From assembly GCA_002381185.1 (NCBI GenBank), contig DFOA01000041.1:116715-180714 (forward strand): a stretch of 64,000 nt of DNA, read 5' to 3'. Origin of the DNA: Firmicutes bacterium UBA3553 (GTDB lineage: Bacteria; Bacillota; Clostridia; Tissierellales; Sedimentibacteraceae). Of the stretch, positions 33,169 to 42,534 are shown one piece after another; position 1 is the stretch's first letter, and the number at the start of each line of letters is the position of its first letter. The position numbers were made by a program, and so were the translations under genes. Below the pieces are notes generated by a model, which saw only the letters and a list, made by a program, of their open reading frames with translations, did no database searches and was not told where the DNA came from.

Positions 33169-34173
33169 TTAAAAAACTCCGTTCACTTTATGGCACATTG
33201 CAAAATGGCCGTTGCTTATTTCATTATACTGCGGTATTTCTTCCCTGCACACATCCGTTGCATAATTGCAGCGCGTATGGAAGCGGCATCCTTTTGGCGG
33301 ATTGGCAGGAGAAGGAATATCCCCCTTTAGTATAATCCTTTTCTTGTTTTGATGAGCAGAAGGATCAAATGAGGGAACGGCAGACAGCAGTGCTTCCGTA
33401 TACGGGTGAAGAGGATTTGTAAAAATTTCTTTTTTGCTTCCTTTTTCAACTATCTGGCCCAGATACATTACAGCAACCTCGTCGCTGATGAATTTTACAA
33501 CCGAGAGGTCGTGAGATATGAACAAATAAGTGAGGCCGAAATCTTCCTGCGCATCCTTCAATAGATTGATTATTTGCGACTGTATGGAAACATCCAATGC
33601 AGAAACTGCCTCATCACACACTATGAATTGAGGATTGACGGCCAATGCTCTTGCAATGCATATTCTCTGCCTTTGTCCGCCTGAAAACTGGTGTGGATAG
33701 CGTTCAATCTGTTCAGGGAACAGCCCGCACTTCATGATTACTTCAATTGCCTTTTCTTTCATTTCTCTTTTATTTTTTGCTATTCCGTGTTGAATCATTG
33801 CTTCTCCCACAATTTCATATATGGGGAGCCTTGGATTCAAAGAGCTGTAAGGGTCCTGGAATATAATCTGCATTTTTGTACGAAGATGATTTATTTCACG
33901 CTTGTTCATCCGAAAAATATTTTTTCCTGCATACTCAACATTGCCTTCAGTGGGGTCGATAAGTCTGAGCATGGTTCGCCCAAGGGTTGATTTTCCGCAG
34001 CCGGATTCGCCAACTATGCCTAAAACCTTTCCTTTTTGTATTTCGAAGGATACGTCATCAACAGCCCTTACACTTCCTGTCTGACGTTTTATAACTCCTG
34101 ATTTAATAGGGAAATATTTCTTTAAATTTTTAACGGAAACAAGACTTTCATTTAATACGCTTACCTCGCTCAT
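33169..34173 (-). CDS. Oligopeptide/dipeptide ABC transporter ATPase (OppF/DppF)
   Basis: ATP-binding subunit powering peptide import. The 334-aa protein has Walker A GESGCGKST (about 55-63), signature FSGGQRQR (about 164-171), Walker B FIVCDEAVSALD (about 181-192) and the C-terminal OppD/F motif GCRFHTRCNYATDVC, whose cysteines bind an iron-sulfur cluster in characterised homologues. The start overlaps the oppD-like stop by 4 bases. Peptide specificity cannot be read from sequence. Confidence 0.93.
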   Translation of the reverse strand: MSEVSVLNESLVSVKNLKKYFPIKSGVIKRQTGSVRAVDDVSFEIQKGKVLGIVGESGCGKSTLGRTMLRLIDPTEGNVEYAGKNIFRMNKREINHLRTKMQIIFQDPYSSLNPRLPIYEIVGEAMIQHGIAKNKREMKEKAIEVIMKCGLFPEQIERYPHQFSGGQRQRICIARALAVNPQFIVCDEAVSALDVSIQSQIINLLKDAQEDFGLTYLFISHDLSVVKFISDEVAVMYLGQIVEKGSKKEIFTNPLHPYTEALLSAVPSFDPSAHQNKKRIILKGDIPSPANPPKGCRFHTRCNYATDVCREEIPQYNEISNGHFAMCHKVNGVF

Positions 34174-35162
34174 TGCCTTACCTCCTTGTCCTCATTTTTA
34201 TACAGCCAGCAGGCAATTCTGTGTTCGCCTTCTAAAATTGTTTCACCTGGGAAGGTTTCCCTGCATATATCCATTGCATGCCCGCACCTTGTATGGAAAG
34301 GGCATCCTGTGGGGACGTTGCTTAAATCAGGTACATTGCCCGGTATAACATGGAGCCTTGAACTTTCGGTGCCCATGTCTGGCTTGGAACCAATCAGCCC
34401 TATGGTGTAGGGATGCTTCGGATTTTTAAATATATCTATTGTCTCGGCAACTTCCACAACCTTTCCGGCGTACATAACCATTACACGGTCGCTCATTTCT
34501 GCTATTACTCCAAGGTCATGGGTTATAAATATAATTGAAGTATTCATTTTTTGTTTCAATTCATTCATCAAGTCCAATACCTGTGCCTGAATGGTAACAT
34601 CAAGAGCAGTTGTGGGCTCATCTGCAATCAACAGCTTAGGCTGGCAGGCGAGAGCCATTGCAATCATTGCTCTTTGTCTCATTCCTCCTGACAGTGCAAA
34701 AGGATATTCATCCACCACACGCTCAGGGTTGGGTATTTTCACCGTATCCAGCATTTTGATGCTTTCTTTATATGCTTCGTTTTTGCTCATATTACGGTGA
34801 AGCATCATGGTTTCGCTTATCTGTCTTCCTATTTTAAAAACAGGGTTGAGGGATGTCATGGGCTCCTGGAAAATAAACGAGATATCATTTCCGCGTATTT
34901 CTCTTATTCTTGTATCAGAAACCTTAAGCATATCTTCGCCGTTAAATATGATTTCTCCGCCTTCGTACTTTCCAGGAGGAGTTTCCACAAGCCTGACTAC
35001 CGACATGCATGTAATACTTTTGCCGCAGCCTGATTCTCCCACAATACCCAACGTTTCGCCTTCATTGACATAGAAACTGACATCGTCGGCAGCTCTTACA
35101 ACACTCCTGTCTGAATGAAAATAAGTTTTCAGGTTCTTTACTTCCAATAATTTTTTTCCCAT
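34170..35162 (-). CDS. Oligopeptide/dipeptide ABC transporter ATPase (OppD/DppD)
   Basis: Second ATPase of the importer. The start is set at ATG 35162 (MGKKLLEVKNLKTYF) because GAGGTG lies just before it; an earlier ATG at 35174 overlaps the ribosome site. 330 aa, with Walker A GESGCGKS, signature LSGGMRQR, Walker B LLIADEPTTALD and the C-terminal GCPFHTRCGHAMDIC cysteine motif. Order oppB-oppC-oppD-oppF is standard. Confidence 0.93.
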   Translation of the reverse strand: MGKKLLEVKNLKTYFHSDRSVVRAADDVSFYVNEGETLGIVGESGCGKSITCMSVVRLVETPPGKYEGGEIIFNGEDMLKVSDTRIREIRGNDISFIFQEPMTSLNPVFKIGRQISETMMLHRNMSKNEAYKESIKMLDTVKIPNPERVVDEYPFALSGGMRQRAMIAMALACQPKLLIADEPTTALDVTIQAQVLDLMNELKQKMNTSIIFITHDLGVIAEMSDRVMVMYAGKVVEVAETIDIFKNPKHPYTIGLIGSKPDMGTESSRLHVIPGNVPDLSNVPTGCPFHTRCGHAMDICRETFPGETILEGEHRIACWLYKNEDKEVRQ

Positions 35163-35170
35163 AAAGCACC

Positions 35171-36064
35171 TCATCTCTTCATTTTAGGGTCTATCGCATC
35201 GCGCATGCCGTCACCCAATAAATTAAAACACATAACAGAAATAAAAATGCAAATTCCCGGAGGTATCCAATACCACCATTTTTGTTGAATTATCAAAGTA
35301 TTTCTGGCTTCCTGTATCATATTTCCCCAGGTAGGAGTGGGAGGAGAAACGCCAAGTCCGAGGAAACTCAAAGACGTTTCAGCCAATATGACAGTTGCCA
35401 TACCCAATGTTGCATATACTATAACATATGCCAGCACATTTGGCAGGAGATGCTTGAATATTCTCCTAAAGTCTGATATGCCCAGTGCTTCGCATGCTTC
35501 CATGTATTCCATTTCCCTCAGGGTTAATATTTGTCCTCTTACTATTCTAGCTATATTTGGCCAGCTTATTATTGCAAGCACAAATATTAAAATCCAAACA
35601 CTGTTTCCAAAAACAGCAACAACCGTGATACAAAACATTACATATGGAAAAGACATGAATATTTCGGCTATACGCATTATTATAACATCGGCTATGCCGC
35701 CGTAAAAACCTGATATGCTGCCTAATAAAACTCCTATAAAACATTCGAGAGTCACAACCATAAGAGCTAGCCCCAATGAGATCCTTCCGCCGTAAAACAG
35801 CCTGACGAACATATCTCTTCCGATTTTGTCAGTCCCCAGTATATGTTCTGAATTCGGACTTTGGTCCCTGTTTTGCATATCTGTTGTTTCAATGGAATAA
35901 GGAGATAAAACCGGCACCAGGATGCATGAACCTATCATAATTATGAGCATGAACAGGCTTATCATAGCCATTTTGTTCTTCTTAAGCCTGTAAATAACCT
36001 CTCCCCAGTAGGTTCTGTCTTTTTGAACTTCTTTTGGTTTATTAATAATTTCTGATTTAACCAT
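35171..36064 (-). CDS. Oligopeptide/dipeptide ABC transporter permease (OppC/DppC)
   Basis: Inner permease subunit. The 297-aa protein has an N-terminal OppC_N segment (about 30-55) and five further membrane helices, with the EAA loop EACEALGISDFRRIFKHLLPN (split; about 188-208) that contacts the ATPases. The C-terminus LGDGMRDAIDPKMK is typical of DppC/OppC. Lies 9 bases after oppB. Confidence 0.92.
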   Translation of the reverse strand: MVKSEIINKPKEVQKDRTYWGEVIYRLKKNKMAMISLFMLIIMIGSCILVPVLSPYSIETTDMQNRDQSPNSEHILGTDKIGRDMFVRLFYGGRISLGLALMVVTLECFIGVLLGSISGFYGGIADVIIMRIAEIFMSFPYVMFCITVVAVFGNSVWILIFVLAIISWPNIARIVRGQILTLREMEYMEACEALGISDFRRIFKHLLPNVLAYVIVYATLGMATVILAETSLSFLGLGVSPPTPTWGNMIQEARNTLIIQQKWWYWIPPGICIFISVMCFNLLGDGMRDAIDPKMKR

Positions 36065-36073
36065 ATTTACCCC

Positions 36074-37039
36074 CTAATCATATCTGATTCTTGGATCTGC
36101 TATTGCGTATAAAATATCAGCTACCAGAGCGCCTATTAATGTAAGAACAGCAAGCATAGCATTTATTCCAAGAATCAAAGGATAGTTTCTGGTAAAAGAT
36201 GCCTCAACCGAAATCTTTCCAAGACCCGGAAGCGCAAAAATTGTTTCCGTAACAACTGCTCCGGACAACAGGGATGGTATCCAGAAGCCGAAAAGCGTTA
36301 TTATGGGTATTATGGCATTTCTGAATGCATGCCTGTATATAACGGTTTTTTCTTTAAGACCTTTTGCTCTTGCTGTTCTTATGTAATCCTGTCTGATTAC
36401 TTCAAGCATACTTGAGCGCGTGTATCTCATGAAGGTTGCCGTTGATCCAAGGCCCAGGACGATGCTGGGCAGCGCAAGATGCCATGCCATATCAATAGCT
36501 TTATCGATTGGACTTGTAGACATTAATAGGGGATCCTTCAATCCAAACAAAGGGAAAAGCTGAATATCCACGGCAAAGTTTTTAAGCAGCAAAAGTCCGA
36601 AGAAAAATGAAGGAATGCTTATTCCTATAAATGAAACAACAGTAAGCACGTTGTCTATGACGGTGTATTGTTTTGTTGCGCTTATTACGCCTGCCGGTAT
36701 ACCTATTATCACCGAGATTATTAGTGAAATAAGGGCCAGAAGCAGGGTCGGTCCCACATAATCACCCATAACATCGGTTACAGGTTTTTTATGATTTACG
36801 GAATAGCCCAGGTTGCCGTGCAGGGCTTCTCCTATCCAGTTAACGAATCTTTCGTACCAGGGAGTGTCCAGGCCAAGCTTTTGTGTAAGCTCCGCCTTTT
36901 GCTCCGGTGTCATTTTAGGGTGCATCATATTTGAAGCCGGAGTACCCGGTGCTTGTTCAAGAATGAAGAATAATATAAATAAAATTCCTAAAAGCACAGG
37001 AATCATTTGAATTATACGCCTGATAATGTAGTTCTTCAT
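36074..37039 (-). CDS. Oligopeptide/dipeptide ABC transporter permease (OppB/DppB)
   Basis: The 321-aa permease has six membrane helices and a large extracytoplasmic loop after helix 1 (QAPGTPASNMMHPKMTPEQKAEL). The EAA motif lies around YIRTARAKGLKEKTVIYRH (about 218-236), and the end IADPRIRYD is typical of the family. A GAGGTG site precedes the start. First membrane subunit after the binding protein. Confidence 0.92.
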   Translation of the reverse strand: MKNYIIRRIIQMIPVLLGILFILFFILEQAPGTPASNMMHPKMTPEQKAELTQKLGLDTPWYERFVNWIGEALHGNLGYSVNHKKPVTDVMGDYVGPTLLLALISLIISVIIGIPAGVISATKQYTVIDNVLTVVSFIGISIPSFFFGLLLLKNFAVDIQLFPLFGLKDPLLMSTSPIDKAIDMAWHLALPSIVLGLGSTATFMRYTRSSMLEVIRQDYIRTARAKGLKEKTVIYRHAFRNAIIPIITLFGFWIPSLLSGAVVTETIFALPGLGKISVEASFTRNYPLILGINAMLAVLTLIGALVADILYAIADPRIRYD

Positions 37040-37090
37040 TTAATCACCTCATTTCTATGTCATAAAAGGAGGGGGGAACCCTCCTGTTAA

Positions 37091-38800
37091 TTATTCAAGC
37101 GTAACACTTTTTATACTCTGTGGAAATTTTACAAAAGTGTCAATATTCAAACCTTTTACTCTGTTGTTAACTCCAAACAACTCATTTCTGTATGCAATAA
37201 TGACATGAGGAATTTCTTCGTTCATGATTTTTGCCCATTCTTTGTAAATTACAGCACGTTTTTCAGTATCAAATTCAGCTTTGCCCTTCTTTACAAGCTC
37301 CATGGCTGCAGGGTTTTTATATCCTGATGCGTTAAATCCTCCGGCTACATATGCATCATCATCAAACAATGCCCCTGTGGGGTCCGGGTCGATTGACAAA
37401 GAGAATCCCATTGTGTATATATCAAAATCTTTTTCTCCGGGCGCCGCATCCATTGTACGAGATGAAACTGTATCAAAGTCCATTAATTCTATTTCAAGTT
37501 CTACTCCTAACTGCTTCCAAGTGTCTGCCGCCATTCCGGACAATGTACCCGGCCATGACGAATCTGTGTAAACCAGCCAATTAACATGGAATTTCTTTCC
37601 GTCTTTATAACGGTACCCGTCCGTTCCCATCTTCCAGCCTGCTTCATCCATTAACTGAGCAGCTTTTTCCATATCAAACTTATAAGCATTTAAATCTGAT
37701 GAATCAGGGAATGCCCATGAAGAAGGAGAAATAGGAGCCATGCCCACCTCGGCAAGTCCTGCGCCGTATTGTGCTTCTATGAAGGATTCTCTGTCAAGTG
37801 CATACATCAGTGCCTGCCTTACTTTAGCATCAGCAAGCTGAGGTCTTGTGCAGTTGAAGCCCATGAATGTATATCCATTTCCCAGATATTTGAAAAGATA
37901 AATGTTACTTAATGCTTCAGCAGCCTCCAGGTTTTCCGCACTTGAAGAAATCTGTGCTAGGTCAATCTGATTTGTTTGAAGTGCTGAGAGTATTGATTCA
38001 TCAGGAACCTCACTCATTAATATACCGTCAAATTTAAGTGCGTTTGAAGGATCCCAGTAATTTGTGTTTTTCATCAGCTTAATATATTGTTTAGGTTCCC
38101 AGCTGTCAAAAACACATACGCCTGAACCAAGTGGTTTTTCATTAAGTGCAAGAAAGTCCTCCCAAGTATCAAACGCATAATAATCAGATGGCATTATGCC
38201 GTATTCGAAGCATTCTATGTTTCCCGGAGCGGCTGAGCCTTCAGTAAATATAAAGGATATGGTTTTATCATCTATAACCTTTACCCCCTCAAACACGTCA
38301 GTTGCTCCGCTGTGATATTCATTATAGCCTACAAGGTTTGAAACCGCATAAGCTCTTGGGCCGTTGTAATCCGGATGTGCCATAGTTTTATATGTAAATT
38401 CAACATCTTCAGTTGTTAAAGGAGAGCCGTCTGAAAATTTAATACCATCCTTGAGAGTGAAGGTATAGGTCAGATGGTCATCTGATATAGTCCAGTCTGC
38501 AAGTGCTGGAACATATTCTCCTTCGGAGTTGTTGTCAGTCAGCCCTTCAAAAATAAGACTTGTAACATATTGATCATATACGTTGTCTTCCATAATCGGA
38601 TTGAATAATCCGCCCCATCCGCTTCCGCCAAATTTTAATATTTGGTCAGCTTTTGGTTTTTCAGGCTCAGCAGGAGCAGGTGTCTCGGGTTGGGCAGGAT
38701 CCGCGGGAGCCGGCTGATCTGTCGGCTTTGCACAGCCCGCAAACAATGTTACGACCATTAGTAAAACTAAAGTCAATGATATTAATTTCTTTGTTTTCAT
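37091..38800 (-). CDS. Peptide-binding lipoprotein (SBP family 5)
   Basis: Extracellular receptor of the importer. The start is ATG 38800 after AGGAGG; 569 aa. Lipoprotein signal: MKTKKLISLTLVLLMVVTLFAGC, with lipobox LFAGC and Cys about 22, processed by Lgt/Lsp. A Pro/Ala/Glu-rich linker (about 26-50) precedes the SBP_bac_5 domain (LTYTFTLKDGIKFSDGSPLTTEDVEFTYK, shown in part, is its hallmark). First gene of the operon. Substrate unknown; oligopeptides or nickel chelates are possible for the family. Confidence 0.92.
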   Translation of the reverse strand: MKTKKLISLTLVLLMVVTLFAGCAKPTDQPAPADPAQPETPAPAEPEKPKADQILKFGGSGWGGLFNPIMEDNVYDQYVTSLIFEGLTDNNSEGEYVPALADWTISDDHLTYTFTLKDGIKFSDGSPLTTEDVEFTYKTMAHPDYNGPRAYAVSNLVGYNEYHSGATDVFEGVKVIDDKTISFIFTEGSAAPGNIECFEYGIMPSDYYAFDTWEDFLALNEKPLGSGVCVFDSWEPKQYIKLMKNTNYWDPSNALKFDGILMSEVPDESILSALQTNQIDLAQISSSAENLEAAEALSNIYLFKYLGNGYTFMGFNCTRPQLADAKVRQALMYALDRESFIEAQYGAGLAEVGMAPISPSSWAFPDSSDLNAYKFDMEKAAQLMDEAGWKMGTDGYRYKDGKKFHVNWLVYTDSSWPGTLSGMAADTWKQLGVELEIELMDFDTVSSRTMDAAPGEKDFDIYTMGFSLSIDPDPTGALFDDDAYVAGGFNASGYKNPAAMELVKKGKAEFDTEKRAVIYKEWAKIMNEEIPHVIIAYRNELFGVNNRVKGLNIDTFVKFPQSIKSVTLE

Positions 38801-38868
38801 AAAAAACCTCCTATTATATTTATTAATACAATACATATAAAAATGTATTTATATTTAAAGTTATAATA

Positions 38869-38897
38869 TTTATAAGGATAACGTTTACAGGTTTCAA
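38869..38897 (-). promoter_or_regulatory. Probable promoter of the opp operon
   Basis: On the minus strand, TTGAAA (38897-38892), 17-base spacer, TATAAA (38874-38869), about 70 bases before the binding-protein start. The remaining gap to metF (38898-39100) is very AT-rich and shows no gene or clear operator. Confidence 0.55.
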
Positions 38898-39100
38898 TTC
38901 TATTATATTATAATACATATAACAATTCAATTTTTATTGTTCGACAGTTATCGACAATATTGCATTTATAAAATTCGAATTTTGAATTATTAAGTATATT
39001 AATCAATATGTTTCAAATATGGAATATATGAAATTAATTTGTACAAACAGTACTGCGCGTATATAATTATTATGAAATGAGTTTATTTATTAACATTAGT

Positions 39101-39129
39101 TTGCAAGACTATCTGAAATGTGTTATAAT
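39101..39129 (+). promoter_or_regulatory. Promoter of metF-metH
   Basis: TTGCAA (39101-39106), 17-base spacer, TATAAT (39124-39129). Only about 20 bases remain between the inferred transcript start and the metF start, so there is no room for a SAM riboswitch or T-box. Confidence 0.7.
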
Positions 39130-39155
39130 GTTCAGAAAAATTAAAGGAGCAGCAA

Positions 39156-40034
39156 ATGTATATTAAGGATTTATTCAATAAAAAAAGGTTTGTGTTTTCA
39201 TTTGAAATATTTCCGCCAAAGGCGACATCACCTATAGAAACAGTGTATAAAACATTGGAAGCATTAAGCGATTTAAGACCGGATTATATAAGTGTTACAT
39301 ATGGAGCAGGCGGTGGAAGCAACCAAAATAAAACCAAGGAAATATCATCCATGGTTAAAAACAAGTACGGTATTGAATCATTGGCACATCTCACATGTAT
39401 ACGCTCCACAAAAGAAGAAATAAAACAAATTTTAAAAGAGCTGAAGGAAGAAAAAATAGAAAATATACTGGCCTTAAGAGGAGATATACCTTTGGAAGAA
39501 GAGGTGAGAGGAGATTTTCAGCATTCATCAGATTTAGCCGGGTTCATAACAGAAAATGAAATGTTTGACCTTGGAGGAACTTGTTATCCGGAAGGTCACT
39601 ACGACAGCAAAAATGCAGAAGAAGACGTCCTGAATTTAAAACAGAAAATTGATGCTGGCGTTACACATCTCACAACTCAGCTTTTCTATGATAACAATGC
39701 TTTTTATGAATTTATGAACTTAGTACAAAAATATAGTATCAATGTTCCAATTCAGGCAGGCATAATGCCTATTACTAACAAAAAGCAGATTGAGCGGATT
39801 GTGGAGTTGAGCGGTACAAAAATACCGGACAAATATATTAAGATAATGAATAAATTTGAAAATGACAGGGACGCTATGGCAGATGCTGGAATTGCATATG
39901 CAACAGAGCAGATTATAGATCTGATGGCAAACGGTGTTGCGGGAGTACATCTTTATACGATGAACAATCCCTATGTGGCAAGAAAAACCCACAACAATCT
40001 TATTTCCATGATACATTCAATAAACAGAGAATAA
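39156..40034 (+). CDS. metF: Methylenetetrahydrofolate reductase
   Basis: Interconverts 5,10-methylene- and 5-methyl-tetrahydrofolate, supplying the methyl group to MetH. The 292-aa TIM-barrel protein has the family opening VFSFEIFPPK (about 12-21), SVTYGAGGG (about 47-55), HLTCIRST, LALRGDIP and THLTTQLFYDN. An AAAGGAG site precedes ATG. Followed by metH after 51 bases. In anaerobes such MetF may also serve one-carbon metabolism. Confidence 0.95.
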   Translation: MYIKDLFNKKRFVFSFEIFPPKATSPIETVYKTLEALSDLRPDYISVTYGAGGGSNQNKTKEISSMVKNKYGIESLAHLTCIRSTKEEIKQILKELKEEKIENILALRGDIPLEEEVRGDFQHSSDLAGFITENEMFDLGGTCYPEGHYDSKNAEEDVLNLKQKIDAGVTHLTTQLFYDNNAFYEFMNLVQKYSINVPIQAGIMPITNKKQIERIVELSGTKIPDKYIKIMNKFENDRDAMADAGIAYATEQIIDLMANGVAGVHLYTMNNPYVARKTHNNLISMIHSINRE

Positions 40035-40085
40035 GATAAGCATCTTTGTGTACTGTAAATAATAAATAATATCGAGGTTATTATA

Positions 40086-42473
40086 ATGGATTTTAAAGAA
40101 TACGTAAAACAAAACATTGTAATATTTGACGGAGCCATGGGTACCCAGCTTCAAAAAAAGGGACTGAAGCTGGGCGAAGTGCCTGAAGCCCTGAATATTA
40201 CTGACAAAGACAAAATAATTGAAATTCACAGGGAATACATAGAAGCAGGAGCAAAGGTAATTACCACCAATACATTCGGAGCTAATGAATTAAAGCTTGA
40301 ACGTACAGATTACTCTGTTGAAGAAATAATTGATGCAGCAGTGAAGTCAGCAAAGGAAGCTATCGGTGGCGGCAATGCTTATGTTGCCCTTGACATCGGT
40401 CCTATTGGAGAGCTTTTGGAGCCAATGGGCAAGCTCACATTTGACAGGGCTTATGAAATATTTAAAAGACAAGTGATTCAAGGTGTTAAATCAGGCGCTG
40501 ATATTATTCTAATAGAAACAATGACAGACTTGTATGAAACCAAGGCAGCAGTCCTGGCAGCAAAAGAAAACTCAAGTCTGCCGGTTATTACTACCATGTC
40601 CTTTGAAAAGGATCACAGAACATTTACAGGGTGCCTGCCGGGAAGTATGGCTTTAACACTGGAGGGTCTCGGAGTTGATGCTCTGGGAATAAACTGTTCT
40701 CTAGGCCCAAAAGAAATAAATCCTATAGTGAAGGAACTGATTCATTGGACTGATTTGCCGATACTGGTTCAGGCTAATGCAGGGATGCCTGTTATGAAAA
40801 ACGGCGAAATGCACTATGAGATAAATTCTTCTGAATTTGCGGATGAAGTATTTGAATTTGTAAAGATGGGAATAAGCTTGGTTGGAGGATGCTGCGGAAC
40901 AACTCCTGATTATATAAAGGAAATAACCAGGAAAATAAATGGTTTGCAGCCGGTACAAAGACAGAAAAATAATTTTGCCGCCCTTTGCACACCCACAAAC
41001 ACGGTTTTAATTGACGGAGTGAAGGTAATCGGCGAAAGAATTAATCCCACAGGAAAGAAGCTTTTAAAGGAAGCCTTAAAAACCAATGACATAGAATATA
41101 TTTTAAAACAGGGAGTTTCACAGGTCGAAGCAGGAGCAGACATATTAGATGTTAATGTTGGACTTCGTGAAATCGACCAAAAAGAAATGATTGCGAAGAT
41201 AATAAAATCACTTCAGACTGTAACTGATGCGCCTCTTCAGATTGATTCATCCGATGCGGAGGTAATTGAAGCAGGTTTAAGATATTATAACGGTAAGGCA
41301 ATCGTAAATTCTGTCAACGGCGAAGAAAAGGTGCTTGATAAAATTCTGCCCATAGTTAAAAAATACGGTGCGGCAGTGGTAGGGCTAGCGCTGGATGAAA
41401 AAGGAATTCCCGATAATGCTTTTGACAGATATAAAATCGCAGAAAAAATAGTGAATAAAGCAATGAGTTACGGCATAAGAAAAGAGGATGTCTATATTGA
41501 TGCTCTTACACTGACATGTTCAGCTCAACAAAAGGAAGTTGCTGAAACAATAAGGACCCTTTCGCTGGTTAAGGAAAAGCTTGGAGTTAAAACAGTCCTG
41601 GGTGTTTCTAATATTTCATTCGGCATGCCTGAGAGAAAGATTATCAATGAAACATTTCTTGCAATAGCCTTGTCTGCAGGACTGGATTTGCCCATAATTA
41701 ATCCCAATGATGAAGCAATGATGGATAAGATATATGCTTTCAATGTTCTTTACAACCATGACAAGGGGTCTAAGGAATATATAAAAAGGTATGGCGAAAA
41801 TACGGGAAAAAACCCTAAAGAGCCTGATAATGAAATCTCAGCTACAGAAACCAATCTTATGGATTTAGTGGTTAAAGGATTAAAAGAAAATGCGGCTTCT
41901 GCAACCAGAGAGCTTTTAAAAACAAAAAATGAGCTTCAAATAGTAAATGAATATTTAATTCCAGCACTGGACAAATCAGGAGATGACTTTGAAAAAGGTG
42001 TCATATTCCTACCGCAGCTTATTCAGTCTGCAGAAACAGTAAAATCCTCTTTTGATGTATTGAAGGAAAGTCTTAAGAAAAAGGAAACAAAAGGTATAAG
42101 CAAGGGCAAAATAATTCTGGCAACCGTAAAGGGCGATATTCACGATATAGGAAAAAATATTGTAAAGGTGATTCTTGAAAATTACAACTATGAAATAATA
42201 GATCTTGGAAAAGATGTGCCTGTTGAGAATGTGGTTTCAGAAGCTAAAAAATATGATGAACCGGTTATAGTGGGGTTGAGCGCGCTGATGACAACTACCA
42301 TGAAGAGCATGGAAAAAACAATTGAAGAGTTGCGCAATAACAATGTTAAGTGTACAATAGTTGTGGGCGGAGCTGTTTTAACTGAAGAATATGCAAAAAG
42401 CATGGGAGCAGATTACTATGCCAAGGATGCTAAAGAAGCAGTTGAAATAGCTAAAAAGGTTTTTGAACAATAG
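40086..42473 (+). CDS. metH: Cobalamin-dependent methionine synthase, without activation domain
   Basis: Transfers a methyl group from methyl-THF via cobalamin to homocysteine. The 795-aa protein has a homocysteine-binding zinc domain (about 1-285, with GINCSLG and GGCCGT cysteines), a pterin-binding domain (about 310-560, KVIGERINPTGK, DVNVGL), a B12 cap (about 585-670) and a B12-binding domain with D684-I-H686-D-I-G689. The C-terminal SAM-dependent reactivation domain of E. coli MetH (about 330 residues) is absent, so another protein must rescue oxidised cobalamin. The start has a weak GAGGTTAT site. Confidence 0.94.
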   Translation: MDFKEYVKQNIVIFDGAMGTQLQKKGLKLGEVPEALNITDKDKIIEIHREYIEAGAKVITTNTFGANELKLERTDYSVEEIIDAAVKSAKEAIGGGNAYVALDIGPIGELLEPMGKLTFDRAYEIFKRQVIQGVKSGADIILIETMTDLYETKAAVLAAKENSSLPVITTMSFEKDHRTFTGCLPGSMALTLEGLGVDALGINCSLGPKEINPIVKELIHWTDLPILVQANAGMPVMKNGEMHYEINSSEFADEVFEFVKMGISLVGGCCGTTPDYIKEITRKINGLQPVQRQKNNFAALCTPTNTVLIDGVKVIGERINPTGKKLLKEALKTNDIEYILKQGVSQVEAGADILDVNVGLREIDQKEMIAKIIKSLQTVTDAPLQIDSSDAEVIEAGLRYYNGKAIVNSVNGEEKVLDKILPIVKKYGAAVVGLALDEKGIPDNAFDRYKIAEKIVNKAMSYGIRKEDVYIDALTLTCSAQQKEVAETIRTLSLVKEKLGVKTVLGVSNISFGMPERKIINETFLAIALSAGLDLPIINPNDEAMMDKIYAFNVLYNHDKGSKEYIKRYGENTGKNPKEPDNEISATETNLMDLVVKGLKENAASATRELLKTKNELQIVNEYLIPALDKSGDDFEKGVIFLPQLIQSAETVKSSFDVLKESLKKKETKGISKGKIILATVKGDIHDIGKNIVKVILENYNYEIIDLGKDVPVENVVSEAKKYDEPVIVGLSALMTTTMKSMEKTIEELRNNNVKCTIVVGGAVLTEEYAKSMGADYYAKDAKEAVEIAKKVFEQ

Positions 42474-42488
42474 CTGAGAAAGGGTTAA

Positions 42489-42525
42489 CAGATTGATAAC
42501 AATTGTTCAGCAATAGTTAGCACAG
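42489..42525. repeat. Short palindromic motif before the prenyl synthase gene
   Basis: AACAATTGTTCAGCAATAGTTAGC contains the self-complementary AACAATTGTT and the ATTGTTCAGC word also seen in the lgt-mraZ gap on the other strand. Nature unknown. Confidence 0.35.
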
Positions 42526-42534
42526 GGGGCTTAA

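Noticed and set aside
39101..39155. SAM riboswitch or Met T-box before metF-metH
   Set aside because: A clear promoter leaves only about 20 leader bases, too short for either.
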